In this document: positions 9,345 to 21,300 of the stretch, in pieces
Layout of the letters: every line of letters begins with the position of its first letter
Position numbering within the stretch: position 1 is the first letter of the stretch
DNA from: Tubulanus polymorphus
Taxonomy: Eukaryota; Nemertea; Palaeonemertea; Tubulaniformes; Tubulanidae
Direction: 5' to 3'
Assembly (NCBI RefSeq): GCF_964204645.1
Contig: NC_134027.1
Coordinates: 9,102,485-9,166,484, forward strand
DNA length: 64,000 nt
Translations under genes and position numbers: made by a program
The notes under the pieces: generated by a model
The model's database searches: none
What the model was told of the DNA's origin: nothing
Seen by the model: only the letters and a program-made list of their open reading frames with translations

Positions 9345-12262
9345 TATTATTATTTTATTATTATTATTAGCATTAGCATTATTATTATTATTATTAGCAT
9401 TACTATTGTTATCATTACCATCAATCTTCTTTTTTTCTCTAGGGGGCCTGAACGTCCTAGTGATTGTACAGCCTTTAAGGCTCTGTTCAGGTCCCTCATC
9501 ATCAATCTACTTATTTGTTATACATTTTATTTGTAATTATAATTGATGATGAAATAAATTACATTACATACCCTTTTCCACTGATTGCTTGTCATTCCGT
9601 TGAAAAATTAGATAGCTAGGCTGTTACCTTTTGTTTTGGAATTTTGCTTAAATACTGTTATGTAAAGCCTATTGGAACTGTTCTTTTTCAGTACTAGGTA
9701 TAATCACAGCAGATTTTGCCAGTGGTCTTGTACATTGGGGTGCTGATACGTGGGGCTCTGTAGACACCGCTTTTGGAAAGGTAATTACTTAACCCTTTCA
9801 GTGCTGACTAATTAATACCCTATAGTGCTGGAGAAAATTTGAAAATTCTAAAAAATTCCACCCTAGTGTGTTGAACAATGGGAATACCACTATAGCGCGT
9901 CTACACCGCAGTGCGGTGTATCGTTAGTTACTAGTATTTCACTATGTTTGACACTTTCTGCCATTTTTCAATAGAGATAATTACAAATTACTAATTACAT
10001 CAATACACCGCAGTGCGGTGTTCTAGCAAAATCCATCACTGATTTATACACCGCACTGCTGTGTAGACGCACTGAAAGGGTTAATCAATATGAATTATGA
10101 GGAATTTACTTTAACTCGTGTAATGAGTTTGGATTTTTGCAGCGATAACGTAGAAATTGTCCTGAAAGGTTGTCGGGGTAGCTCTTCTATTTCTCGAAAA
10201 AGAGTGGAAAGAATTATGAAAATTGAATTGTCGAAATAATGTAGTTAGTTTTATGCGAAATTTCAGGCTCTTATTCGTCCATTCCGCGAACATCACATCG
10301 ATCCGACGGCGATAACGCGGCACGATTTCATCGAAACCAACGGTGATAACTTCGCGCTAACTATATGCGCGACTGGTCTGCTCACGTATCGGTTTCTGAC
10401 CTGGGAGGCCGAAGAGTTGAGGGCGGCGTATCCGTGGCATTCCTATCTGTTTTTATTAGCTATCTTCGTCAGCTTAACCAATCAAGTAAGTTGCTGTGAA
10501 CAGCTGTGATTTTAATTGAGAAAATGTCTTTTGTTGATTGCGTTAGTTCTGTTGCCTTAAGCGGATCTCGATCTTCTGCCTGGAAATTTTACAAACTATT
10601 GAAAAAGCCCTGAAATTGGGAGTGGAGAAAGTCCTTGTATCAGGGCAAAAAATCAGTCGTGGTCATGTGTCAGTCATGGGTTTTCAATACAGGTGTGAAA
10701 TTTTGAAGAATTGAACAGGGAACGCACATATCTGTCAAATTTATCAGTATTTGTTGTGGAGAGGAACACCACTTACGCTACATTTAACCTATAGACCCTG
10801 TATTTAATTCGATGTCTGTGGAATTTTTTGGGACATAAAGAATCAATTGCTTAATAGTCATAATGTACACATGCAATTGTCTTGAACTTTGAAATTTTGG
10901 TGCGAAATTCTATTATTATAAACACGTTATTAGATAATTTTTCGTAGTTCAAAGATTGCTATGCTAACCTTGACTGCGCGAATATCATTCTCGTGGATAT
11001 TTGCACTGTGTACTTGCATAAATTGCTATTTGTCATTAAAACTGATGTTTGGTGTTTGATTCGATTTGAACTTTGTTCTTTTGCCAAATGTTCGAAAGTC
11101 CACAAAATTTATGATTCAGGATTCGGGTCCACAGTTGTCTGATATAATTCTTATGGAGTCAAAATAAGTTCATTTTCAATCAACCTGTCCACAGTCACGT
11201 CTTAACTCACGGATGTGGAACATGATCTGGAAAATAATCTTATAATTGTACAGGGTCCTGTTTTGGGAATATTATAAAGTCGAAGTCCATTATACCGCCT
11301 GCCTATATAATGCCATGTTCATTCGTTTTATTGCCTGAAAATCGTGTTCAACTAACCGGCTGTGTCTAGAAACATGTGAATTTAGTTGGTTATAATGCCA
11401 TCCGCCATATGCCACGATTTATCTAGTACGTATTGGTATTAAAATGAATAACGGGTTTCGTTAAAACCCATTATTAATTATTGAATATCGTCAGTCTCCG
11501 TACGCTTACCGGTAGATGTATTGATTTACTATTCACACGTAAACGAGATCGACTTTTTCTACCGGTACTTAAATCGATTTCCCGATTGGTGCAATTGACT
11601 GACAGTCGGTCAAACTTCACCTCACTTACACGTCATATCCAGCCATCTGTTATAATGCGGCATTATGCCCAGGGCCAAGTTTCACAAATAGGTTTAACTC
11701 TTAAATCGATTTATTTTCTTCATTTATTCAGTTTATCTTAAATTGATTTACGCCTTAATCCTTATTGTGAAACTGGGCCCAGGTTGTTATAATGCCCAAC
11801 GGTTCGGATGGTAGCGGTAAAATTGACTTTGACTGTGCATTTTATAAACATTTTACGGTAAAATTAATGAAACTTCCAAAAATTTCTCCTCTAAGTTTTT
11901 TGGGTATCATTGTTCTTTGTCATGACTGTGCAACCTGTGAACTATGGCTTATATGCCATTCGAGGTGAATTGAATGAATAGATAAGCTCGTCCATTTTCA
12001 GATACACAAGTGGTCCCATACGTATTTCGGCTTGCCGCGTTATATCACGATATTTCAAGATCTCCACATAATCTTACCACGTCGGCACCACCGCATACAC
12101 CACGTTGCGCCGCACGAAACGTATTTCTGCATCACGACCGGCTGGTTGAACTATCCGCTGGAGTTCATACGATTTTGGCCGACGTTGGAGTACCTTATCG
12201 AACGCATAACTGGCATGAAACCACGATCTGATGACATGAAATGGGCTCAAAAAACCCAATAA
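6855..12262 (+). CDS. PEDS1: Plasmanylethanolamine desaturase (TMEM189/PEDS1)
   Basis: Five exons: 6855-7056, 8154-8273, 9692-9780, 10267-10485 and 12002-12262; total 297 codons, 296 aa, slightly longer than human at the N-terminus. The enzyme introduces the vinyl-ether double bond into plasmanylethanolamine in the ER, the last step of plasmalogen synthesis, and needs cytochrome b5-type electron supply. The protein shows the family's histidine-rich di-iron motifs in order: [55 protein letters not shown], and the C-terminus [13 protein letters not shown]. Membrane segments lie in exon 2 and late exon 4. The start ATG has a good context (AAAAATGG); the codon at 6843 is TTG, so it was not used. 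The N-terminal ~50 residues are Thr/Ser-rich and variable. Introns host several MITEs. The assignment is essentially certain. Confidence 0.96.
7097..7233 (+). mobile_element. Short retroposed element with 18-bp target-site duplication
   Basis: GAATTACATAATTTGATA occurs at 7079-7096 and again at 7234-7251, bracketing 137 bp that begin AGATAAAAACCCACTATG and contain ACGTTTCGATCTC. An 18-bp duplication is typical of target-primed retrotransposition (SINE or LINE tail). The AAAACCC...CGTTTCG motif pair recurs near 35355-35420 and 38465-38560. Confidence 0.6.
8385..8922. mobile_element. Long-hairpin MITE in PEDS1 intron 2
   Basis: Two arms of about 240 bp are near-perfect inverses: from AGTCTATTTATT through GAGACCTGTTTTTCTGGGAT, the block GCCAAAAATCGCGGACAACA, and AAATCCTCCATTTTGT, to a central unpaired loop of roughly 50 bp near 8630-8680. 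There is no ORF. A diverged single arm of the same family lies at 15578-15690. Confidence 0.85.
9185..9425 (+). repeat. ATT trinucleotide microsatellite
   Basis: Long imperfect (ATT)n with interspersed AGC/GAT variants, in PEDS1 intron 2. Confidence 0.95.
9440..9575 (+). mobile_element. Probable 3' end of a non-LTR retrotransposon
   Basis: A block with TACAGCCTTTAAGGCTCTGT (self-complementary) is followed by an AT-rich segment and an AAATAAATTACATTACATA tail, the usual layout of a LINE 3' UTR with a short tandem tail. It directly follows the ATT microsatellite. No coding sequence remains. Confidence 0.45.
9793..10080. mobile_element. piggyBac-type MITE in PEDS1 intron 3
   Basis: TTAA duplicated at 9789-9792 and 10081-10084; ends CCCTTTCAGTGC and GCACTGAAAGGG. 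TTAA targets with CCCTTT-type termini are characteristic of piggyBac elements. Inside are two copies of the palindrome ACACCGCAGTGCGGTGT and a third variant. 288 bp, no ORF. Confidence 0.85.
11668..11783. mobile_element. Short MITE in PEDS1 intron 4
   Basis: Inverted ends CCAGGGCCAAGTTTCACAA and TTGTGAAACTGGGCCCAGG enclose an AT-rich core of about 80 bp. The ends resemble those of the element at 21166-21302 only loosely (GGGCCA[G/A]TT). Confidence 0.65.
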
Positions 12263-13204
12263 GCTTTTGGTTAATGATCTACCGTAAGTAAAAGTGCGAT
12301 CAAACCATATTGTTTGTAGTAAAAACTTTTGCTTGTTTTGTGTATGGAGTATTATTTAATGAAACGAGACAAAACTATTCATGTTAATTGTATGCTTTGT
12401 GCCCTGGGCAAACTGCGGCCATCGGAGTTAGGAGACTATTAGCGAACTGAAACCAAATGTCAGTTAGTCGGAACTGTAGTTCAGAAATGGTCAACCATGG
12501 GATTGAGCAAAGTCGCTGTAGTTGGGACCTAGTTTTAAGACGGCCGATACTGTGTAATATGTTATGAACAAACTAAAGTGCGTTTGGTTATTAGTTCCGA
12601 TCACTATTCGACTTACTATGAAAACCGAAGTTTGCCTTTGCTGAACCTCCTGGGGCCTGTGTCATAAATAGCAAGCCTAACTTATTTATGTTATATGAAT
12701 TGGAAATTCATTTCCATAAATGTATTTCGTTTCTCTTTTCAGTGTTTGCATGTCAATGTATGTATGCATGATGATGAATAGATTTCCGCTAGAATTTTTT
12801 TGTGATAAACGAACAGCCAATAGAACAAAAACACTAATATTGTACATGCGTGAAATATCAAAAAAAATACTGAAAAATGTGTCTATTTAATTCATACGTT
12901 TAAAACCCAGTGTGAAAGGCAATCATGATAAAAAAACGAAACTGTCGGCTTTGGTATCATTAGCTACATTAGCTTCGGAAGAGAGAAAAATTTGAATAAT
13001 CAATTCCTGTGTTGATACTGATCAGAAATCAGAATTTTTACATCTTCATGTTTTATAAATGTACTGCGCAGGGTATGTTGATTAGGGTTAAATGATCTAA
13101 ATGGACAACTACTAAGTACTATGAAATGATGTTCATAGATATGTATATCAATTCCCACCGAAGAATGATTAACCTGTGGATTTCAATGTTCCTCAGTTCA
13201 TTTC
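12263..13204. other. PEDS1 downstream region, likely 3' UTR then intergenic
   Basis: AT-rich sequence directly after the PEDS1 stop. I see no canonical AATAAA close to the stop and no protein-coding frame. The first few hundred bases are presumably the 3' UTR. Confidence 0.35.
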
Positions 13205-13208
13205 TTAA

Positions 13209-13788
13209 CCCTTTCGCTACGTGTGACGTTTTGGAAACGTCATATGAGTGACACTTGCTGTGCGTATGACGTTGTAGAAACGTCATGCACCTATTGATTT
13301 ATAACTCGAACGCGTACACAGCAAACAGTATGGAAACGCATGTAAGACAAGATAGTTAGCTTTCTAAACAACAGATGGCGAAAATGCGTCAGTAGTTGGT
13401 GCTGTCAGCCTGTTGAGCACATGGTAATTTGCGCGGGATTGAGATGGCTCCCCACTTACGTACCTCTACCAGCGGAAAAGGATATCCCATATCAATTGAA
13501 TTTCTTTCATCCACACCGTAGCATCAATCACCAAAGACTGAGATAGGCACTTGGGTGAAAAACTGAAAAAAAAAAAATTTTTAACCCATCCTGACCCCCC
13601 CCCCCCCCAACACGCCCCCCCCTACAGAAAAGGCTGTTGGTATGATTTTTTACTGATTTTCACTAAATAACATCATAATCTTCGATAAAAACGCGAAAAA
13701 TCGGGGTTAAAAACAATTAGAAAAAAATCGAATTTTTCGGAAAATACCTTACGTAGGGGGTGGTGCAAGCGTGTACGCAGCGAAAGGG
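13209..13788. mobile_element. piggyBac-type MITE, 580 bp
   Basis: TTAA at 13205-13208 and 13789-13792; ends CCCTTTCGCTACGTGTGACG and GTACGCAGCGAAAGGG. Near the left end TGACGTT..GAAACGTCAT is repeated twice as short palindromes. A poly-C tract lies at about 13595-13622. Same superfamily as 9793-10080 but a different family. Confidence 0.85.
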
Positions 13789-13867
13789 TTAAGTTAAGCT
13801 ACTTCATCAACCCACAATTATAAAATCATCGGCAAAGATTGGAACTTGATGACATCGCTACACTCAG

Positions 13868-14111
13868 CCACGGCACGAACCAACCCCTGCCACACTAGAC
13901 TGGGTGTGCAGGCATATGCGCAGGTTTACCCCACTAAAACTTGCAGCACCAGTCAGATTGCTCGTAAAATCGCTGAGGCAAATTTAACGAAAGAACAATA
14001 TTTTTGGGAAAACCTGGGCTAAAAAAAAATAAAACGGGATATCTGACTGGCTTATAATGACATTATCTAAGCAGCGCACTTGGTCTAGTGTGGCAGGGTT
14101 TGGTACTGTGG
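13868..14111. mobile_element. MITE with ~40-bp inverted ends
   Basis: CCACGGCACGAACCAACCCC and then TGCCACACTAGACTGGGTG at the left are matched in inverse by CTTGGTCTAGTGTGGCAGGG and TTTGGTACTGTGG at the right. About 244 bp, no ORF. Confidence 0.75.
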
Positions 14112-14965
14112 TTATTTTGATGCCCTTCAGTTGGAATCCCTGCTGTGGAGGATGGTGCCGATGTGGTTTAATCGGTTTTATTTAATGTCTGTATATTTTG
14201 CTTTGCTCTTTGTTTCAATGAGCAATTGATATCATGGTTAACTTATGTCGTAAATGTCGAAGTAAGACGAGTGTGCTGTTTAAGTTCCTTGTAAGAAAAA
14301 AAACATTCTTTAGAATAGAAGTATTTTTGTACTATGGACGATGCTTTTGAAACATTGAATTATTTAAAGTAAGAAATACCGGACCGGGTTTGTTCAAACT
14401 TGCTTTCTTGGCTAGTTTGTGTAAAACTTGTTTATTATAAGCATTTTTATTGATTGATTATAATGAACGACATTCAGTTTCATTGTAACACATACTATTA
14501 TATGATTGAAATCATTCAAATCAAAAGATCTCATTGTTTAGAATACTCTACATGTCCAGTGAATTTGATGTAGAAGCTCAAATTGAATTCATCTGACCGC
14601 CCTGTTATTGGAGCAAAACGGATGACCCCTAGATTGAATTGTAGAGTCTTGAAGCAAAAAAGTTTTACGAGGCTGATAGTGGTCTACTAGTGTGTGCTAG
14701 GCCTTCTTATACGTTATGTCTGCTAGCCGCTACTCTAAGAAATATGCTGATGTACTGATCTGAAGTGGCTTCATCAACATGTTGTTGATGTCGAAAATGA
14801 ATTTATGTTAAAAAAAATTGATACTTAGTTTCTCATTTTCTACTCAGCTTAAAAGTATACTCGGTCCGAAATTACCTGTTATTTAAATCGTAATCAAACT
14901 AAAACTGTTACAGACTTGGCAATTTTATTGCGGTTTACAAAATGACCTGGCCGATTACTAGAAAC

Positions 14966-15105
14966 TGGGCCGGTTCCTCAGTTGGGACTTAAGTCCAAAA
15001 ATGGTCTTGAATTCTAAGGCTGGTCTTAAGTTGTTAGATTGGTTATAGAACTAACATGGTCTTAAATTGGTCTTAAGTCTAAGCAATGACTATGGAACCG
15101 GTCCA
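14966..15105. mobile_element. Short MITE, 140 bp
   Basis: Inverted ends GGGCCGGTTCC and GGAACCGGTCC enclose several GGTCTTAA/TTAAGTC motifs. No ORF. Confidence 0.6.
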
Positions 15106-15477
15106 AGGTGTCATTTTATTTTAGCCCAAAAATAGCGGTAATTGGTGAATCGATATCATTTTCAACATTTTGTCAAAATTGTTTTTTTACTGGTGGAGCT
15201 AAATTCACGTGTTCAGTTGAACAAACCGAACCCATTACAGTATTATAGATATCTCACCGGTTTATATAGATGATCCATTGTGAATGACTGTAGTATTTAT
15301 TTATCTGCAGATTCGTTTTGACGTAACATATATATGTATTTAAATGCGTTGTATTTATTTTATGTGCACAGTGTATTTTGTGGTATTTTAAGGGAACATA
15401 AAGTGTGCGTTGTGTAATTGTGGCAACTGAATGAGAAAAATTGTTACATTGTACATGTAAGATGAAAGATACTGTGC

Positions 15478-15690
15478 TAGTGGAACCTCGTTATGATGAC
15501 CTTGGATATAACGATCTATCGTTATAGTAATATTAAGTGATAAATGACGTATTACAAACCTCGAAATTCGTCCCAACTAAAGTCTATTTATTTTCGGTTG
15601 GCATCGATCTTTTTGGGATATTCCGCTTAATTTTTGGCGTGCAAACCTCAAATACGTCTTAATCAAATCAGTAGGGTTTTGCAGTCCAGA
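15478..15690. mobile_element. Two MITE fragments side by side
   Basis: AGTGGAACCTCGTTATGATG at 15479 matches the end of pogo/Tigger-type MITEs (compare 24039-24214). From 15578, ACTAAAGTCTATTTATT, then GGGATATT, GCTTAATTTTTGG and ACGTCTTAA follow in the same order and spacing as the left arm of the hairpin element at 8385. Both are partial copies. Confidence 0.55.
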
Positions 15691-15699
15691 TAAATCTTT

Positions 15700-16430
15700 T
15701 TTTAGGACATTTTTGATAATTTGATACTCAATGTAGCGAATAATAAGTCTTTTTTCTTGATCTTAGAATAGAGATTGCCCCTGTGTCAGTTGGTTGGAAG
15801 ATTTCGTTCGATTCGTTTTGATTTGCAGTAGTGTCCCTTACAAGACCATCACACCTGCCGGGAGCAGAACAGGCGGTTTGATTTTGAAATCGAAAATCGA
15901 AGTACAGATAGTCGTGTGATGATTGGCGGTCTCGAGTTTACGGAATTTTTTTGTTTAAATCGAAATACGTAATTGGAAATTTCGGTTCCGGTACATTCAA
16001 ACAATCTTCCAACCAGCCCGAATCGGCAAGTGACTGATCTCGAACAATACGGTTTAGCGTACAGATAATGAAGGACAGTCCCCTGAAGTTCGTCATCATG
16101 GGGTTCCACTGCGTTCATAGCAGGCATCCACAATCCGTGTATACAATCTCTCGTTTCTAGTTCACTTTTTATTAGGAAATAAAGCCTTGCCTCCAGGTCT
16201 GGACGATCAAACGTTATCAGAAAAGAGTAAGAAACCATCCGAGGGTTGGCTCCAAGTTGCACGTTGATACTGATATTTGTTGGTGCACTGGTGATGCACG
16301 CGTGATGCCTTAGATTCTCACGTTGTTTTTGGTTGTAATTTATGTATACGAAAGTGTGTTATAACATTCTCTCATTAGCGCTTATAATTTTGTTTTAATC
16401 GAATTGATTCGCGTGATCCGATCATCGAAC
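15700..16430. other. Unassigned sequence; a 137-codon minus frame not accepted as a gene
   Basis: A minus-strand open frame at 16262-15849 begins with GTG rather than ATG, has no recognisable domain and no flanking splice context. TTGGTTGGAAGATT at 15790 and AATCTTCCAACCAG near 16002 form an inverted repeat, suggesting another decayed element. Confidence 0.3.
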
Positions 16431-16431
16431 T

Positions 16432-16744
<313 letters not shown>

Positions 16745-17149
16745 ACATAACACTAGGGCTCACCGATATTTGAACAATAAAATTATATCGTCATCACTGT
16801 GATTGATGCCAGCAGCATTTCTGTGTTTTGTCTTATTTTATTCATCGAATTCAGTGCTATGAGGATACCGAGGAAACCATCGTGGACGTCCAGGGAGAAA
16901 CACACTAGAGGATCGCAGCTATTTAGTTCAAAAAACATGACTGTGCTGCGTAATGTATCTATTTTTCTGAAGAAACTAAACGAGCTTTTTCAACTCTAAG
17001 TAGTAAACTCCGAATTTAAACCGGAACCCTAAAACAGTAATTTGTATATATGTATGTATGCATGTGACAATAATGTATTTTCTTTTCTGTGCTCGAAATT
17101 TTGTTAAAAAAATGGAGAAATAAAGATAATAATAATATTTAAAAAAAAG

Positions 17150-17245
17150 GATGGTCGTATCAAAGCTGTGGGTAGTTGGGTGTCGAATGGGATCGGGATC
17201 TGTGAGCATTTGTGTCCAGCACACAGATCAGAACGATCATAGTTA
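17150..17245. repeat. Dispersed sequence with conserved hairpin, copy 1
   Basis: AAAGCTGTGGGTA, then GATCTGTGAGC, the loop ATTTGTGTCCA and GCACACAGATC (17197-17229) recur in the same order and spacing at 59745-59828, where the hairpin stem is perfect. One stem mismatch here. Not related to the LINE coding sequence next to the second copy as far as I can tell. Confidence 0.6.
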
Positions 17246-17520
17246 GTGTAGTTAATACGTCCAGGGAGAGGTAACATGTGAAATGAGGAAATAAAAAATG
17301 TATTTCCAAACCACATTTTCCAATGCATTCATTTGAAAGAATCAAATGATTTAGATTTCATCTTTTATTTTCGATCACTCATCATCGTACGAGATACTAA
17401 TTGGACGCCGTCTGATCTGATCCAGGACGTATTAACTAAACTACGTTCATAGTCTGATAAGCAGACAGTGGCTGACGATCGATCTGCCTTGAGTCGCGAA
17501 GTGAGGTCTGGGTCACATTC

Positions 17521-17622
17521 GGGGCTCGTATCAGAGTTGTTGTAGGTAGTGTAAAAACAATATTCTGTTAATCCAGTGTACAGATTATCGTTTTTACACT
17601 CTACAACTCTGAACCGAGCCCC
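17521..17622. repeat. Perfect-type hairpin of ~100 bp
   Basis: GGGGCTCGTATCAGAGTTGT, then GTGTAAAAACAAT is mirrored by ATCGTTTTTACAC, CTACAACTCTGAACCGAGCCCC, leaving a short loop at TTAATCCAGTGTACAG. A small MITE or the fold-back remnant of a larger element. Confidence 0.65.
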
Positions 17623-17649
17623 TGTGGTCTGGGCTCATACAGTTTGAGG

Positions 17650-17850
17650 GAGCTCTGATGCAGCAGGCAAAGGACAAGTGCCACAACGGAGAAGGGTCCA
17701 GCCAACACCAGACCAACGGAATTCATTTGTGCATACTGCAGACAGGACTGCCATTCGCGCATCGGGCTTTACAGCCAATGCCGACGCTGTTCAATCCAGG
17801 GCACAACCCCACGATCCTCTGAGAACGAAGGATGCATACTAGCCTGATAG
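17650..17850 (+). pseudogene. Relic of a non-LTR retrotransposon C-terminus (RIGLYS zinc finger)
   Basis: The + frame through 17722-17790 reads FICAYCRQDCHSRIGLYSQC followed by RRC. The pattern C-x2-C-x3-DC[HR]SRIGL[YF]SH is a C-terminal zinc finger that I recognise from many invertebrate LINE ORF2 proteins; here the usual H is Q. A stop in the upstream frame near 17655 and the absence of any reverse transcriptase domain mark it as a fragment. Confidence 0.6.
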
Positions 17851-18369
17851 GGAGGTGCGAGACCCCGAACTGGTGAAGGGTCTTCGTTCTAATGTTTCGC
17901 ACTGCTCCTTGGCTATCAGGAAAAGAAATGGGCCAATTTAAAAAAAAAATTTATCGGCGTGCCTCTAGCTGTACAGAAATACTTATAGTATGTCCCGAAC
18001 CAGCCACCATGGTAGTTAGGTCCATATCACTGATTCTGGTATTTTATCATATACGATCGCTAACCATCTATGATTCCGGGGAAAAACTGTTTTCTTTTCA
18101 TATTTTCACAAGATTCATTTTAAAACGATATACATGTACAATTTAAGAAATCGGTTTGGAAATTGTGCACATTTACTCAGTTTTAACTACTGGAAGTACC
18201 CGGCAAAATCTGCCAAATTCGTCTCCGAATGCGAAGTCGGACAAAAATTACGGTCCCAAGTGTTCGCGTGTTTACTCTACTTGGAATTTTTAAGGTGAAA
18301 TTGAAAGCTAAAGACTAAAGATTCTAACAATTGTTGAACCACAAGGCGTAAGAGCTCTGACAAAAATAG

Positions 18370-21300
18370 TTAATCTGCATTTGGCATTCCATTCATATTC
18401 GTAGCTAGGGGAGACCGTTGCCCGGGCCGTAAACCCAGTGATTTATTTCCCTTCAGAAATTTGGGAATTTGCCCGGCACTTTCGTTATTAGCAGCGCCTA
18501 GCAGCTTGTTGGTGCGTATTGGCATGGCCTCCGTCGATCGCATCAAGTCCGAGCAATCATTTCCCGATTTCATCATATCGACTAAAGTCTCGATGTTCCT
18601 CGCCGACAGGCTCAGATATTGTCCACCGACGGCGCACAACGGGTCCTTGCCGGTGGTGATTTGCGATTTAAGATTCGGCAACTGTTTCAACAGTAATTCC
18701 AGTGCCAGTAAACGTTTTCTGGCTTTCTGATTGAACGAGCACACGGGCCCGCAAACAACCGGTAAAATAATCATGTCTTCGTGTCTAGAATAAAAGAAAA
18801 ATAAGTACTTTCAACTTTATTGAATTCTCCCATCATTTGAATCAAATTCATCACAATCTTTACCCCTTTCTTATTTTTCTCTACAGTCCCGAGGTTATGT
18901 GAATAACACTCAAATAGTAAAAACAAATAATAATATTTCATTTTTTTCCATTCTAAAATGCCTAATATAAAAAGTTGTTATTGGTAATTTTTCCCTTCGC
19001 CCTCCCGTATTTATTGAAAAAAGTAATTTTAAAAAGGCACGAGTAAATTTTTCACCCAACCTGTATTCTGGATCGTCGAGGATACTATGTAGTTCATTCA
19101 GAGCATCCATGGTCAGTCCTGAGTGATGGAGTTCCGGAGCTTCTCGGACATCGCGCGTGACCTAATCATAAAAACCGCCGTGGAACTAATGAAGGTGGCG
19201 ATTATCAATTCCTCGCCTAAAGCAGCGATCATGCGGCGACCATTCGGGCCAAATTGGCACGGATCAGACCCGGTTCAAATTTGGCCCGTGTCTAATTGGA
19301 GAATCCTTCACGTAAACTGCGATATGAAACCAAAGAGAAGTGAGACACTTCCGGAACCAGTTGCAATTCACACGCAGTGATTTGACACGTGTTAAAATTT
19401 GGCTCGGGTCTGTTCCGACGTTTTTGGCCATGGCCAAATTTGGCTCCGGCCAAAAATGCTCGTGTGATCGCGGCTTAAGGATACACCACTTCCCAGTAAG
19501 GTGCACGAGGTAATGCACGAGGCATTTGAAAACTGGAGCTATATACACTATAGCAATATACTCGGCCGAAGAAAAAATGATACAGACCTCCTTATGCTTT
19601 TTCTTTTTAGTGCGTATTTTCTTCTTGGTTTGAACATATCTTTTCGCGTCAGATCGTGGATTTTGCACGGCCAGTGGTCGACGAAATAGATTCGCCTGAC
19701 TTCCTTGTAATGCCCCAATATCTTTCTCGCGCTCGTCCCCCGACAAGGACGAGCAACTACCACCCTGGGATACCGAATCCCAGGTATCTATGACGACAGA
19801 CGACGATGAACCACCACCGTAGCGACAGCCAGTACTTTCCGGTCGAAATTTAGTAATTGAGGGAAGTCTTGACGAAGAAGTAGCTACGTTGCGTTTGCTG
19901 CGATACGTCGGACCAGATCCACACCGCCAAACTCCAGAATTCGAAGGGTTTTGCCTCAAACTGGTCACGGATGTAATCTCAGCTACAAAAGATACCATTA
20001 TCGAGATATCACCATCAAATGAGAATTACATGTTGGGGTGTGCGCGAATTACACAGGCTGCGTACAGTGTAATGCTCTCCAATAATTTTGTACAGTGATA
20101 CTAGGCCAACCCCCGAAGAATCAGTGTAACTAGGACATGCCCAACTCGGACTTTCGATTAACTCGGATAAAAACGAAATCACTTTTGAAATTTTCCAATT
20201 TATCTTTCCTATATTCAACTCAGACTTCGCTTAACGTGGACCGATTTTGCTGGTCCCAGTTTGTCCGAGTTAGGCGAGGTTTACTATGTATTATTCTTCC
20301 AAGAATTGGAGGTTTCAACTTCAGATATATCTACCTTGCTTGTGTCTGCATTTTTGGCTGTCGGTTCCGCCGTCGATCATTCGAAGCGCTATCTCGTGAG
20401 AACTGAGGTGAACATACGAGCCTTGGCTTCGTCTGGCGCCGTTGGTCCTGTAGATATCTTCGATCATGTTTTGCACTCGGCGACTCAGCGGTTGTTTCTT
20501 TTCGTAGTCGAACAAGCGCGATTTAGATTGAATTTTTGATCGCCGCTGAGATAGCGAAGCCGATGAGCTGTGAAAAAGTTGGATAACTTCATTAAGATTG
20601 GCATAAAAGCTATCAATTCTATACGAAGGATGTTTCAGTTCTTGTACGAGTTTGTATGTAGTGATTGGCCGGGATAACTTTTACGTAAACGGTTTAATCT
20701 TAGTTTTATCTTTTAATCAGGCATTCAGTGTTATTCAAGGTTTTGGTAGGTTTTTAGATGGCCCAACCAAAAAATAGACTCCGTTATGAATTCTATTCTT
20801 GATAGATAAAATTTAATTTAAATCTTTAAACTCTGTATGTGGAGTTTTGAACTCCGGTCTCCACGTCTGAGTGAGGCTATATGTTCTACCCCTATATTTT
20901 CATCAAATAACGGGCACACGTAACTAACCTCAGCGAAGCGTTACTCGAGTTTCCACCATCAAATGATTTCTGTCGTGTGGTTGAAAATGAAAAAAAAAAA
21001 CGATCTCATGACGGCACAAAATATGAATGTTTATTCGTTTACTGTTAAAATAAGTGATCGGGATTTCGATGGATCTGATTCGTTGCAGAAATCATAAATC
21101 AACGTTTATCATCAAGCTGTGTAACTGGGCAAACAAGGTAACGGAGTAAAAATATGAAAATTTCAGGGGCCAGTTGCTCAAAAGCTGAGTAGAGTTAACC
21201 AGTGGATAGTTAACATGATATTCGTGACAATTAAAAGTTCATTGTTACTATGGTATTTATCCACCGGTTATCTTTAACCAACGTTTTGCCCCAACTGGCC

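Noticed and set aside
15849-16262. 137-codon minus-strand frame
   Set aside because: Starts with GTG, no family resemblance, no exon-like borders, and lies among decayed repeats.
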